Shown here: positions 43,480 through 53,865 of the stretch, one piece after another
Position numbering within the stretch: the stretch's first letter is position 1
How the letters are laid out: every line of letters starts with the position of its first letter
DNA from: Chaetoderma sp. LZ-2023a
Lineage: Eukaryota > Mollusca > Caudofoveata > Chaetodermatida > Chaetodermatidae
Assembly: GCA_034401795.1 (NCBI GenBank)
Contig: CM067372.1
Span: 15,718,424 to 15,782,423 of the forward strand
Length of the DNA stretch: 64,000 nt
Direction of reading: 5' to 3'
Translations under genes and position numbers: made by a program
The notes under the pieces: generated by a model
Databases searched by the model: none
The model's input: the letters and a program-made list of their open reading frames with translations, nothing else
What the model was told of the DNA's origin: nothing

Positions 43480-43681
43480 CTCTGGTCCAATAATATTAAT
43501 TCAGGGTCTAAGGGTTAAGGATGTAAGTTACTGCCCATAATGCAATTCTACTCATAGTGTTACTTTTTGACATACACTTAAATTTCAAAATCAACATTTT
43601 CATCACCTATTTCAGTAGACATAAAGTTCTATAGATATCTAATTTCGTTTCTTATTTTGCTAGGGTGGTGAGTTATCATAC

Positions 43682-43953
43682 CTGTTACAACAGAGGCTGC
43701 ACATGTCTGTTCTGCGGCACACTTAGCCTCTCTGGATGTAAATGTACTGTACAGTTTTGCAGCTGCAGATTTTACAACAAGATCATCAGTTAATGCCAGT
43801 AACGCGTTATTAGGTATGAAACGAGGATTCTGAAATAGTTCTGCAACTTCCACCGGGTAACTTATCTCTTGGCTAATGACGCGAAGCTCACTAACTGTGC
43901 CACGGAATTGAGAGGTGGTGCCAGATGATGCTCCGCCCAATTCCAACATGATG
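43682..43953 (-). CDS. Host gene exon, C-terminal part of LamG/pentraxin-like domain
   Basis: Acceptor CACTTTGTAG| and donor GTAACAG|GTATGA bound 272 nt, phase 2 in and phase 1 out. The exon starts IMLELGGASSG and continues SQFRGTVSELRVISQEI, the F-x-G-x-(V/L)-S-(E/D)-(L/V) strand typical of LamG and pentraxin folds. It then reads EVAELFQNPRFIPNN and ends with two Cys (KCAAEQTCAASVVT). Joined to the previous exon the Phe codon is restored (SLPP-F-IMLEL). The next recognised exon is about 17.8 kb away across element G. Confidence 0.82.
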
Positions 43954-44018
43954 CTACAAAGTGAAGAAGTAATAATATCCATACAGGGTACATCCAATAG
44001 TCTGTTAATAATAAACGT

Positions 44019-44200
44019 TTAACTCTCAAATTTGCTCAAGAAAATAAAAGTTTCTCCTGGAATATGTCCAATTGAAAAACAAGAGACTATTTTTTTTAAT
44101 TTACCAGTGGTAAATTTTCAAAAATATTCTTCTCTTAGTCTGCAAATGGACATTTCTCACACAGCAGCAACCGTTTTTGGCTGATATGAGTGTTAAAGGG
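44019..44200. mobile_element. Palindromic MITE, core-deleted copy
   Basis: Reverse orientation relative to the copy at 23852. It ends GGCTGATATGAGTGTTAAAG then GG and TTAA (44201-44204). The left end is short (TTTAACTCTCAAATTTG). The central ACTGGCTCG palindrome is missing, leaving ACCAGTGGTAAATTTT. Confidence 0.75.
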
Positions 44201-44548
44201 TTAATAACTAAACAATAATGTCAATGGTGAATTCTATTTTATCCATCAATCATATGATGTCATAATCAACTATGTGATGTGTAGGATGAGGTCATAATCA
44301 ATTACATCACAAACGCTTAATTGATGATGGACTAAGTGCTGTTGTATGAATTGCATATCTTTACCATTCAATAAACATAGGCAACAACAACATCAAGTCA
44401 AGTTAGTTTCAAAATATTCAACAGCATACTTGTATAGTTGTTTAGAAATTGAGATTCAGAGTGCAGGGATCGATCGATCCCAACATGAGCAAAAAGTCAG
44501 TGGGTCGCTCTCCCATTGCCACCAATCATGATTAGTACTAGTACTTAC

Positions 44549-44779
44549 AATGGCGGTAGTGACTGCATGTAACCTGCACTTGTTCCTGATGGTTGCTTAT
44601 CCACGTAGAACTTGACTTGACCACTAAGACGTGACCAGGTGAGAATGACATGATGACAAACACAATCATTAATAACGTTGCGCAAGGTAACATTCCGACC
44701 GACACCACCAAACATTAGTCTGGCTCCAGCATGGTCAATGGTCAGAACTTCAGACTTCACACCAGCAGGATTGTCAGAA
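44549..44779 (-). CDS. Host gene exon, middle of LamG/pentraxin-like domain
   Basis: Acceptor TTTACTTTTAG| and donor CGCCATT|GTAAGT bound 231 nt, phase 2-2. The translation has DNPAGVKSEVLTID, NVTLRNVINDCVCHHVILTW and SGQVKFYVDKQPSGTSAG. The C-x-H-H-V-x-x-T-W then K-F-Y-V-D pattern is the hallmark of LamG/pentraxin domains. The donor is a consensus GTAAGT. Confidence 0.88.
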
Positions 44780-45232
44780 CTAAAAGTAAATGTAATAAGA
44801 AACACAATTAAATATCTCTTATGTCATGCTGATTATAACTAAACACCAGAGCTTAGGTTAAAAGTCTAACTCATTTGGTAGCTAAACGAATTGTTATGTT
44901 TAGTTGCAATACATTAACTGTCTCATCGCTGGAAGTCACCAGACAATAATTTCAATGGGCAATAACTCTGAATATGCTGAATATTTTGAAAACAATTTGA
45001 CTGAGTTGTTGGTTCCTTAGGTCCCAACAACTTTCAGTCCAATTATTTTCAAAATATTTACCAGGTCTAGTGATATAACCCTTGGAATATGTCGTCTGCT
45101 AAAACTCAGCAGTCAGTCAAGTTCATGATAAAAAATAAAACACCGATACATACACATTTACTGGATATTACACATGGAGTGGGTTTATTTGTGCATATGA
45201 TGACCTTTCACACACTGTGATTACCACCTTAA
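44780..45232. other. Intron, no feature seen
   Basis: AT-rich intron between LamG exons, upstream (in gene sense) of the MITE cluster. Confidence 0.5.
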
Positions 45233-45439
45233 CCCTTCACACTCATATCAACCAAAAACGGATTCTGCTGTGAGTTTGAGAAATGTCCATTTGTAGACAA
45301 AGAGAAAACTATTTTAGAAAATTAAACCACTGGAATGACTGGCTCGGTTATTTTCAAAAATAGTCTTCTCTTGGTCAGCAAATTGACATTTTCTATGAGA
45401 AAATTGAACTTTTCTTCAATAAATTTGGGTGTTAAAGGG
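45233..45439. mobile_element. Palindromic MITE, first of three in a row
   Basis: Preceded by TTAA (45229-45232). Starts CCCTTCACACTCATATCAAC, ends GTGTTAAAGGG. The core is partly deleted (GGCTCGGTTATTTTCAAAAA). Confidence 0.8.
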
Positions 45440-45635
45440 TTCTCTTAGAGAAAAATGTCCATTTTCAGACAAAGAGAAGACTACTTTTGAAAATCTATCA
45501 CTTGAATGACTGGCTCGATAACCGAGCCAGTCATTCCAGTGATAAATTTTCAAAAACAGTCTTCTATTCGTCTGCAAATGAACATTTCTTAAGACCACAG
45601 CAGAAGCCGTTTCTTGGTTGATATGAGTTAACGGG
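45440..45635. mobile_element. Palindromic MITE, second of three
   Basis: It keeps a perfect core stem (TGACTGGCTCGATAACCGAG then CCAGTCA). It ends GAGTTAACGGG and TTAA (45636-45639). The left terminal repeat is truncated against the previous copy. Confidence 0.78.
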
Positions 45636-45639
45636 TTAA

Positions 45640-45830
45640 CCCTCAAATTTCTTATGAAAAACGTCCATTTGCAGACTAAGAGATTAATTCTTTAAACTTA
45701 ACACTGGTTAACCGCTCGGTTATCGAGCCAGTTCTTCCAGTCGTACATTTAAAAAAATAGTATTCTCCTGATTTCAAAATGGAGATTTCTGAAGGAAAAC
45801 TTATCTTTTTGAGTATCGTAGCGTTAATGT
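45640..45830. mobile_element. Palindromic MITE, third of three, diverged
   Basis: Starts CCCTCAAATTTCTTATG after TTAA. Core GGTTAACCGCTCGGTTATCG then AGCCAGTTC. The right end fades into the next tandem array (GCGTTAATGTC). Confidence 0.65.
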
Positions 45831-46545
45831 CTCGGAGAGATGTACACTGACTCTCATTCTGCTCTAAGATATGGACTAAACAGTAGTTTTAATGTCTGAG
45901 AGAGATGTACACCATGGCTCTTATTCTGCTCTAAGATATCAACTAAACAGTAGTATTAATGTCTGAGAGAGATGTACACCGTGGCTCTTATTCTGCTCTA
46001 AGATATCAACTAAACAGTAGTGTTAATGTCTGAGAGAGATGTACTGTGACTCTTATTCTGCTCTAAGATATCAACTAAACAGTAGTGTTAATGTCTGAGA
46101 GAGATGTACTGTGACTCTTATTCTGCTCTAAGATATTAACTAAACGGTAGCATTAATGTCCGAGAGAGATGTACACCGTGGCTCTTATTCTGCTCTAAGA
46201 TATCAACTAAACAGTAGCATTAATGTCTGAGAGAGATGTACTGTGACTCTTATTCTGCTCTAAGATATCAACTAAACAGTAATGTTAATGTCTGAGAGAG
46301 ATGTACTGTGACTCTTATTCTGCTCTAAGATATTAACTAAACGGTAGCATTAATGTCTGAGAGAGATGTACACCATGGCTCTTATTCTGCTCTAAGATAT
46401 CAACTAAACGGTAGCATTAATGTCTGAGAGAGATGTACTGTGACTCCTATTCTGCTCTAAGATATCAACTAAACAGTAGTGTTAATGTCTGAGAGAGATG
46501 TACACCGTGGCTCTTATTCTGCTCTAAGATATCAACTAAACGAGG
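45830..46545. repeat. 65-68-bp tandem repeat, about 11 copies
   Basis: The unit is TAATGTCTGAGAGAGATGTA, (CACCATGG or CTGTGA)CTC, then TTATTCTGCTCTAAGATATC and AACTAAACAGTAG. Two length classes differ in the TACACCGTGG/TACTGTGA segment and are interspersed. It lies in the intron between the first two LamG exons. Confidence 0.95.
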
Positions 46546-46774
46546 CTGACATTGTCATATTAACCCTTTCACCGACAAATCCCCGAAAAACTAAATACTT
46601 TACTAGGTATAGCATATTCTGTTGAATATTTTAAAATTAAAATGACTGAAGCCTCAGGCAGTAATGTTTTCCAGTCATATTAATTTCAAAATATGCAACA
46701 TCTTTCTTGTATGATTGCCATGAAATTGAGGTACAGGGAAGTCATAAGTTAAACTTAATGTTCGGTAAATATAC

Positions 46775-46940
46775 CTAAGGCTGTATATTGTCAGAATCTT
46801 CCCAGTTGATGTGTCACTCATGTAGTCTACCCAGAAGGCAACAGTTAGGCCATTTCCTGCAAAGGAATGTGGTCTCTGACTGATAATTGGGGATGCTTCT
46901 GGGCTGATATTAATGATAAGGCCTGCCGTATAGGGAACAT
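46775..46940 (-). CDS. Host gene exon, N-terminal part of LamG/pentraxin-like domain
   Basis: Acceptor TTACTTTCAG| and donor AGCCTTAG|GTATAT bound 166 nt, phase 1 in and phase 2 out. The translation starts DVPYTAGLIINISPEASPII and has GNGLTVAFWVDYMSDTSTGK then ILTIYSL. The L-T-V-x-F-W strand is the usual first core strand of LamG/pentraxin domains. It joins the 44549-44779 exon as SL-S-SDNPAG. Confidence 0.85.
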
Positions 46941-47615
46941 CTGAAAGTAAGCAAAATATCATTATTACGACAACATTTCATGGTATTCATATCATTGGTA
47001 ATTAATCATTAATCTTCTTCTGTATTAAACAAATAGTTAAATAATCGGAATATCTTGTTTATAATAACATTCTGCCCTCAATATTTAAAACTTTCATTTG
47101 TGAAAGTCCAGGATCTCCACAGGCATGCTGGTATATATTCTGAAAATAAAGCTACTCGAAAACACAACACATATATATGATGGCAGAATATTCACCATCC
47201 TTAATTATGTATCACCTAGGAATGCTGCAGAGTTCAGAATAAAGAGTTAAATTAGAAGTAATTATAACAAGAATGACAATCACAGTTTGTTGAAATCTAT
47301 ACACCACCTCACACAACTACCCCATCTCACCCCCACCAGCACGCAATGGATCAATGGAGCACGAAGATCGTCTAACAGTGCAGTGTCAAAGGAAATTGAC
47401 AGCGCATATTGTGTTCATGCTTATTTATGTACGTGAGCATGTACTGCGCTGATGACATTCATTCAACCATAAAAGGCATATTATTAAAAGTAAAAATAAT
47501 CAACATTGCCATAATTCTGTCACCATGACCTTTGACCTTTTGAAACCATAATTAATAGGGTTCTTGCGGACCCCCAAGGGCAACTCACATGCCAAGTTTG
47601 ATGATTTCTATGTAC
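46941..47615. other. Intron left of element E
   Basis: No exon seen. The end (TAGGGTTCTTGCGGACCCCC, then ATGCCAAGTTTGATGATTTC) resembles a dispersed SINE-like tail common in invertebrates. E inserted just beyond it. Confidence 0.45.
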
Positions 47616-48104
47616 GAAATAAGAAAATTTATCAAATTTCTTTTTCACGAGTGAGATGACATACTTACCTCCCTAACACTCTTGATATACTAGTATACCG
47701 GCTCTAAATTCAATAATATTCAGAATTATAAAAAGTTAGGTGCCCCTACTGGGCAGGTGGAATGTACACAGGCATGCACATGTCAGACCCCACCTCAGCG
47801 TATGCGCATACTGGTATTTCCGTTACTAAATACTGGTTGACATAGAAGCAACTATTCAAATACCCTATTAAATAATAACATGACACAACCAACAAGACAA
47901 AAAAAAAGGTCACATATACTGACCTCTGATGACTTGAGTGCAGAAATCACCTCTTCCCCATACGGATGAAGAGAATGTAACCAGAAACAGTAGGGATTCC
48001 CTACTAACAAATGTGATATTTGTAAATAGCAGAGGAGGAAAACTAATTACAAATAAATACCTCTGCACTATTTACTGAGGACTAAGATGGCAAGCGGGGT
48101 GGAA

Positions 48105-48880
48105 GTGTCACAGAGATAATGGGCGGTAAAACTTTATTCACAGTGCCACTCGGCTACTGACATAATGTCTTCAACAGAAACACCATTAAATAATGCTGTG
48201 GAAGTTACCACACCAGAGACACCATGAGCCTTGGCTCTATCTACTTGTCTTCCAGTGGCTTTTTCTTGTACTTATTTAAGGCACAGACAGGACACCATGC
48301 TTTAGCAGCAGGATCATATCTGGTTAAGGCAGGTACAACTATAGGTTGACCCGGATTTTTTAAAGATTGATTCTTAGCCACGAAATTCAATCTCGGTAGA
48401 AGCTTAAGGCCTGCACCTGTAACTATATAATGGTCAGGCTCAGCAGACAAGGCATGAATTTCACTTCTGCATCTGGCTGAGGCTGCCGCAGTTAAAAATA
48501 CAGTTTTAAGTGTCAATAATATTATAGAAATAGCACTAAGTGGTTCAAAAGGTTTATCACTCAAAACTTGAAGAACCAGAGAAGGACTCCATGACGGTGT
48601 CTGTGGAGAATTTCTCAGTCTAAGATTGCCCATACCTTTGATAAGAGTATTTAGAACACACACTTCATCACTTCCCCTATTTGCCAAGCAAGGGATAACA
48701 GTCATTAATGCTGATTTAACACCAGCAATAGAATTAGGCTTAAGACTATAGGCATCATACAGGTGACAAAGAAAATCAGCTACTACCCGAATAGATTCAT
48801 GCATTGGATTGATACATCTCTTTGAGCACCATTCTGCAAATCTGTTGATTTTATAATTATATGCTCAGGAGGTTGACCCC
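48105..48880 (-). pseudogene. Tyrosine recombinase of E, decayed
   Basis: The frame at 48241-48804 covers DAYSLKPNSIAGVKSAL, IKGMGNLRLRNSPQT, SARCRSEIHALSAEPD and PRLNFVAKNQSLKNPGQP. It is clearly more diverged from A and C than the RT next to it. A TGA replaces Arg near 48868 (TS-stop-AY). The IEPHGR...IQFCHK block is deleted. The H-x-x-R box reads AHGVSG, so the Arg is lost, and a stop precedes SFTAHYL. Confidence 0.85.
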
Positions 48881-51239
48881 CTTCTGGCTCTGGCCATAAA
48901 ATTGGCTGCTTGCTCAGAAAAGCCCTCCTTAATTCTAGATTCCTTGACAACATCCACGCAGTCAATCTGAACATTGACGGATTGTTGTGAAGGGCCTTGC
49001 CCTGGAAGATAATATCGTCCATCAGAGGCAGAGGAACCGGATTGCAGACCAGAAGGTCCAGCAGATCCGTATACCATGATCGGCTTGGCCAATCCGGGGC
49101 GATCAGAAGCACTTGGCATTCCTCTTGTCTGATTTTCTGAAGAATTTTTGGAATCAGGATTGCTGGAGGGAATGCGTATGCATACATTCTCCCCCAGCTG
49201 ATAGCTAACGCATCTGTTGCGAAAGCGCTTGGATCCGGAATCGGAGAGACGTACGTCGTCATCTTCGCATTCTTCTTCGTTGCGAACAAATCGATGTTGG
49301 GTTTCCCCCAATGGTCGAACAGACGATCCGCCACACATTGATTTAGTTGCCATTCCGTGGGTAAAACACTCATCCTTCGGCTCAATGAGTCTGCTAGCAG
49401 ATTTAACCTTCCCGGAATATGAACTGCTTTCAAGGTAATCTGGTGATCCAGGCACCAACAAAGCAGTCTCCATGTCATCATACAGAGACTGGGCGACTTC
49501 GTTCCGCCCTGGCGGTTTATGTAAGTTACAACTGTTGAGTTGTCTGAACGAATAAGAACAATCTTGCACTGAACTTTCTGTAAGAAATGTTCCAGGCCCA
49601 GGACTACTGCTCTTAGCTCCAGTAGATTTATATGTTCCTTTGACTGTTCCAGATTCCAAAGCCCTGATATCGTGGATTCTTCCAGGCAAGCTCCCCAGCC
49701 CTCCATCGATGCATCTGTATACACAGTCACCTGAGGGTGGGGAGGGGTTAGCATAACCCCCACCAAGAGATTCTCTGTGTCCAACCACCATTGCAGGTGA
49801 TGAATCAGAGGCGCCAACACTGACACATTTGAGTCCAGCGAACCTGTACTCTGGGTCCATTGTGTCATGAGAAATAACTGGATCGGCCGCCTGCGTAAGG
49901 CGGCCTGAGGAATGACTGGTTCCAATGAAACCATCAACCCCAGCATTCTCAAGTAAACCCGTGCCAGGACATGACGACTGTAGCACACTGACTGAATTAA
50001 TGAGATGAGTTTCTGAACTCTCTCCTGAGTAGGATAAACATATCCTGTCTCTAGATCGAAGAACATCCCCAGGTAAACAAACTTCTGGGATGGAGTCAGC
50101 TCTGATTTTGGGAAATTGATCATCCAGCCTAAGTCTGTGAGAGTTTTCAAAACAATCTCCAGACTGGCCGATAAACTTTCCCTGGTGTGTGCTTTCAACA
50201 GCCAGTCGTCTATGTACGTTTGGACTGCTATGCTTCTCCTGCGGAGGTATGCGGTGATCGCAAGAACCACACGGGTGAAAACCCGAGGAGCCGTGGAAAT
50301 TCCGAAGGGTAGCACCCTGAATTCCCACTGTCTGCCCTGGAATGCAAATCTCAGGAAGCGACGGAAACTCCTGTGTATGGGGATGTGGAAATAAGCATCC
50401 TTCAAATCTATCGACGCTGTCCACATTCCCCTCTCTAACCCCGCCAACACCGAGCGCACAGTCTCCATCTTGAAACTGGGCGTCTCTATGAACTTGTTCA
50501 ATGGCTTGAGGTTGAGAATTGGTCTCCACCCTCCGGTGTTCTTTGTTACTAAGAACAGGGTTGAATAGAAGCCCGGACACCTCTGTGCCGGCTGAATAGC
50601 TCCTTTTTGTATGAGGGAATTTATTTCCTCCTCGATACACAACCTTTGATCTGGATCTCTCGGATTTGGAGTCCAGATCGGCACTAGAGACAGTCGCGAT
50701 GGCGGGCCTGTCATCCAATCGGGATGATACCCGACTGAAAGCCATCGCAAGACTAAACGGTCCTGAGTTAACCGTTCCCACTCTTGCATGTGGTCGGCTA
50801 GCCGGCCTCCCACCGGTCCACCTAGGGATAGAGGTGGACATAAGGAGTGCAAGAGCGGCACTGTCTCCTTTGCCAGAAACACCGGCGTGGTTCTCACCGC
50901 GGTAACCGTCCCATCAGGAACGATTACCCCGCCCAGATCCTCGCGCGCCACGACCAGCACCGCGCACACCTCGGTGCGCGGGCGGCTGCCTGGCTGACTG
51001 CGCCTGAGGAGCCTGCGCCCCACTCGCTGCTGGCCGAATCCCACGCGGCCGAGGCCGACGCTGCGATGGTGGTTGGCCTCTGACCTGGCCACTACCACCT
51101 CGAGCCTGCAGGCGATGATACGCAGGGGGTGCGGCGCGAACGTTGGCACGACGAAGCCCCTCAAACTGCTCGCGCAGCGCCCTCTGGTTACTGACCAGAG
51201 TAACCGTCTCCTGGAGGTGCCTACATCCCTCACCTCCAA
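48783..51239 (-). CDS. RT / RNase H / MT-like polyprotein of copy D, intact 818 codons
   Basis: The longest real ORF in the window. A basic N-terminus (1-100) overlaps gag by 326 nt in another frame. RT covers about 200-430: PILNLKPLNKFI (240-251), DLKDAYFHIPI (278-288), VLPFGIS (309-315), catalytic YIDD (342-345) and LGMFFD (390-395). RNase H has the full acidic set: D509 (YTDAS), E541 (LLELRA), D566 (RSDNS) and D617 (LLADSL). Residues 640-730 (NIDLFATKKN, PDPSAFATDALAISW, YAFPPAILIPK) occupy the place of the DAM-like methyltransferase region of DIRS elements; that identity is tentative. No internal stop. Confidence 0.9.
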   Translation of the reverse strand: MEVRDVGTSRRRLLWSVTRGRCASSLRGFVVPTFAPHPLRIIACRLEVVVARSEANHHRSVGLGRVGFGQQRVGRRLLRRSQPGSRPRTEVCAVLVVAREDLGGVIVPDGTVTAVRTTPVFLAKETVPLLHSLCPPLSLGGPVGGRLADHMQEWERLTQDRLVLRWLSVGYHPDWMTGPPSRLSLVPIWTPNPRDPDQRLCIEEEINSLIQKGAIQPAQRCPGFYSTLFLVTKNTGGWRPILNLKPLNKFIETPSFKMETVRSVLAGLERGMWTASIDLKDAYFHIPIHRSFRRFLRFAFQGRQWEFRVLPFGISTAPRVFTRVVLAITAYLRRRSIAVQTYIDDWLLKAHTRESLSASLEIVLKTLTDLGWMINFPKSELTPSQKFVYLGMFFDLETGYVYPTQERVQKLISLIQSVCYSRHVLARVYLRMLGLMVSLEPVIPQAALRRRPIQLFLMTQWTQSTGSLDSNVSVLAPLIHHLQWWLDTENLLVGVMLTPPHPQVTVYTDASMEGWGACLEESTISGLWNLEQSKEHINLLELRAVVLGLEHFLQKVQCKIVLIRSDNSTVVTYINRQGGTKSPSLCMMTWRLLCWCLDHQITLKAVHIPGRLNLLADSLSRRMSVLPTEWQLNQCVADRLFDHWGKPNIDLFATKKNAKMTTYVSPIPDPSAFATDALAISWGRMYAYAFPPAILIPKILQKIRQEECQVLLIAPDWPSRSWYTDLLDLLVCNPVPLPLMDDIIFQGKALHNNPSMFRLTAWMLSRNLELRRAFLSKQPILWPEPEGGQPPEHIIIKSTDLQNGAQRDVSIQCMNLFG

Positions 51240-52830
51240 AGAGACCAGGACCTGTCATAGGCGTACGTAGTAGCCTATTGTAGAGGTCCTGGGACGGGCA
51301 CAGATTATCCAAGGCAAAAGTGTGCCTTGCCCGGACACTCCTGGTCATCGCCCGCGTCATACAGTCCAGAGCCAGGTTGATATCATCCTGGATGGCTCGC
51401 TGGACTGTGACCGGACTTGGCTGGCGCGATGCGGATGCTGTTACTACCCCTTGTAACAGCTGGGAGACGTGGGACAGAGCGGCAATCGAAGCCCTCCCAC
51501 TCTCCTCCGCATCACGCAACGCGGTATTTGCTGAACGCAACGCGTTCGAACACAAGACTCCCGTGTCAGAACGGGAGCCTGGCCGCGCATCCTCACCCAA
51601 AGCCGCGCGGTCATCCACGCTCGGCTTAGGTACCACACCGTACCGCTGGTAGTCCAGGGGCACGATGCGGCAACGCCTGGCCACCTCGCACGGGGCCTTA
51701 GCGAGACGTCCACTCGACTTAATGGACGTCTCCGCCGCCTCGAACATGTCAACGACATGCTCTGCCAGCGGCAGAGAAGGCATAGCGTTAGCAGTAGGCT
51801 TACCAGCTAACCACGGCCTGTGATCACGCTGGCTAGCCGACTGCTCCACGGGCAGATCTGGTCTAACACTCACCAACCACTGGCAAGCGTCAGACCAATC
51901 CTCCTCCGTGGCTAGCTGCGAGCGCTCTACAAGACGGGGGCCTTCGTCTTCCCCCTGAGCGCAAGCAACAGAGCTTGACGGCGGATACGCTGATATCCCT
52001 GGCAAGCCAGGGAGAGCATGCGGGCCTGACAATACCGGCATGCTAATCTCAGGAGCAGGCGCCGTGGTAGAGCGCGGGGCATATACCGCCCCACCACGGC
52101 CCCGGCCAGCACCAGCGACACTCTCGGCAAGCCGAGGTATGCGGTAACGCTGGCCTTCAGCGCCCAGGGCCACAGTCTGAACCGTGGATTCTACCCCTGG
52201 GAGAGTAGAACCGTGGAATAAGGCGCCTGTATTCCCCGCGAGGGGTGCACAGACGTCATAATCCATGGCCACGTCCTCAGACGGCGACCCCAACAGGTTA
52301 TCCTCATCCTCCTGGCCAGACAGATTAGACTCCGGGTCAGCAAAGAGAGCTAACCCGGACTGGCCAGGGAAGGTGCCATACGAGGTACTGGCACCCGCGG
52401 TGTGCGGATACCCCTGGACTGATAAGCAGCCCGCGGGTTCCAGCGACAACCGTCCACGGTCCCTATTGGGCGCGGCAATAAGCCTGCTGCCAGGGTCGTG
52501 GAACGCCCCCTCTAATGGGGCCACCTCTGAATCTTCAAACAACGGAAGCGTACTAAGGAACGGTGATTCAGAGGTGGGGATTACCTGCTCCGAAGCAGAT
52601 GATGAGGCCAACAAAGGATTTGGTCCAGGAAGCATGCCACGAAGCAACTCTGGAACCAAATCCTTTATTGTTCTCCTCATCTCTCCCAACATCTCGGTCC
52701 GGAAGGCCTCCATGTCCACCGCGGACGAGGCCTTCCTCTTACCCTTCTTACTTACAACCTCTTTTTTCAGCTTCTTCTTCTCCTCCTCCACCACCTTGTC
52801 CTTCGCCTGCAAGCACAAGAATTCGGACAT
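50914..52830 (-). CDS. Gag of copy D, intact 638 codons
   Basis: Starts MSEFLCLQAKDK just after the G tract. A charged, Lys/Glu-rich, probably helical segment (to SKKGKRKASS) is followed by an acidic middle (DPESNLSGQEDEDNLLGSPS) and a conserved block (SDACQWLVSVRPDLPVEQSA). A helical C-terminal domain follows (VQRAIQDDINLALDCMTRAM, HTFALDNLCPSQDLYNRLLR, GPGLFGGEGCRHLQET). It ends in an Arg/Gly/Pro-rich tail likely to bind nucleic acid. It overlaps the RT ORF by 326 nt. Assignment as Gag rests on position and shared features, not on a known fold. Confidence 0.82.
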   Translation of the reverse strand: MSEFLCLQAKDKVVEEEKKKLKKEVVSKKGKRKASSAVDMEAFRTEMLGEMRRTIKDLVPELLRGMLPGPNPLLASSSASEQVIPTSESPFLSTLPLFEDSEVAPLEGAFHDPGSRLIAAPNRDRGRLSLEPAGCLSVQGYPHTAGASTSYGTFPGQSGLALFADPESNLSGQEDEDNLLGSPSEDVAMDYDVCAPLAGNTGALFHGSTLPGVESTVQTVALGAEGQRYRIPRLAESVAGAGRGRGGAVYAPRSTTAPAPEISMPVLSGPHALPGLPGISAYPPSSSVACAQGEDEGPRLVERSQLATEEDWSDACQWLVSVRPDLPVEQSASQRDHRPWLAGKPTANAMPSLPLAEHVVDMFEAAETSIKSSGRLAKAPCEVARRCRIVPLDYQRYGVVPKPSVDDRAALGEDARPGSRSDTGVLCSNALRSANTALRDAEESGRASIAALSHVSQLLQGVVTASASRQPSPVTVQRAIQDDINLALDCMTRAMTRSVRARHTFALDNLCPSQDLYNRLLRTPMTGPGLFGGEGCRHLQETVTLVSNQRALREQFEGLRRANVRAAPPAYHRLQARGGSGQVRGQPPSQRRPRPRGIRPAASGAQAPQAQSARQPPAHRGVRGAGRGARGSGRGNRS

Positions 52831-52837
52831 TAGCTCG

Positions 52838-52846
52838 CCCCCCCCC
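52838..52846. repeat. G tract (9) before gag of D
   Basis: With nine G the upstream Cys-rich leader (NCEICKHW in sense) runs into a stop three codons after the tract. It is therefore not fused to gag in this copy. Confidence 0.8.
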
Positions 52847-52990
52847 AGTGCTTACATATCTCGCAATTAAGCAAGGGACCACAGGGACTACACTGAAAAC
52901 AGAGATGAGGACCAAACTTGTCCCTCAAAAATCGTCCACAGGACGCACAACCAGGTCTCTGAAAAAGGCCAAAGGACGAGGAGTATGAGC
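52847..52990 (-). pseudogene. Cys-rich leader upstream of gag, copy D
   Basis: The sense frame has a C-x-x-C-type cluster like that of A (CASCGRFLRD, HLCFQCSPCG, NCEICK). It could bind zinc. It is out of frame with gag here. It may be a separate small ORF, a leader fused by frameshifting, or a relic. Confidence 0.5.
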
Positions 52991-53578
52991 AATCTAGTTA
53001 AGCTTAGAAACTCACCAACTCAAGAGAAGGAAAATGATCATAAAGATCATAATTTATCAGAAAACCAGCTTCGGACAACTTTAATTGTTAATAAAGAGCA
53101 AGGCTGATTATGACGTCATTAATCCTATGACAGGAAAAAATCGATCCCCAACAAACATCCCAGTGCAAGGACGAATTGTATCTCTAACCAGAACATGTGC
53201 AGAATGGACATTTCGACTACACAACCATCAGATATATACTGATAACAATGGCAAATACTGTTAATTATCTCCCTTTCTCTAAATAATTAACATCACCTCA
53301 TATCAATAATTAGATACCTGACACCTTGTCTAGACAAACCATCCAACCTGATGAACTGGAGCACTCCACCAACTGAACGCCTCTTAACTCTCTCCACCTC
53401 TAGGGGAAGGAATTGGATCAAGAGGGCAAAGTGAGAAGACCTTTATAATAGGCCTCCAACTCACTGGACATAGAATTTTTGGTTAGATAACCTAACAGTA
53501 TTAGTAGGAAATGGAACCATGGTGGAGAGACACAAACCCTCTGCTGATGTGATGTCCATTATATTTCTTCACACAGAC

Positions 53579-53723
53579 CTGTGGACATAAACACAAAGAG
53601 AGATTAGTCTTATATAGCACTTAGTTGAAATAAACCAACTAAACAAGGCGCTTATCACGTTTAGCGCGAGTCCCGGAAACACATTACAACGGGACAAAAC
53701 TCGCTAATTTTACTAGAAGTCAC
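53579..53723 (-). promoter_or_regulatory. Predicted 145-nt 5' UTR intron of D
   Basis: Sense donor AATCAG|GTGACTTC. Acceptor GACTAATCTCTCTTTGTG then TTTATGTCCACAG|. Same length as A, B2 and C. Confidence 0.5.
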
Positions 53724-53865
53724 CTGATTTAAAGGTCCTGGGCCCTCCTCTGGCGAAGTCACTCTTCCTGCCATCTTTATCAGGGATAAACACTTCTTAA
53801 CTTTCACAAAAACACTTAGAATTGAGCCACGAAAAGCACTAGCACAAAAGCATGTGTAGACTCTC

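Noticed and set aside
47100-47140. ACGDPG-like opening of a sushi domain on the minus strand
   Set aside because: The frame does not continue into a sushi pattern and no donor follows. Probably chance.
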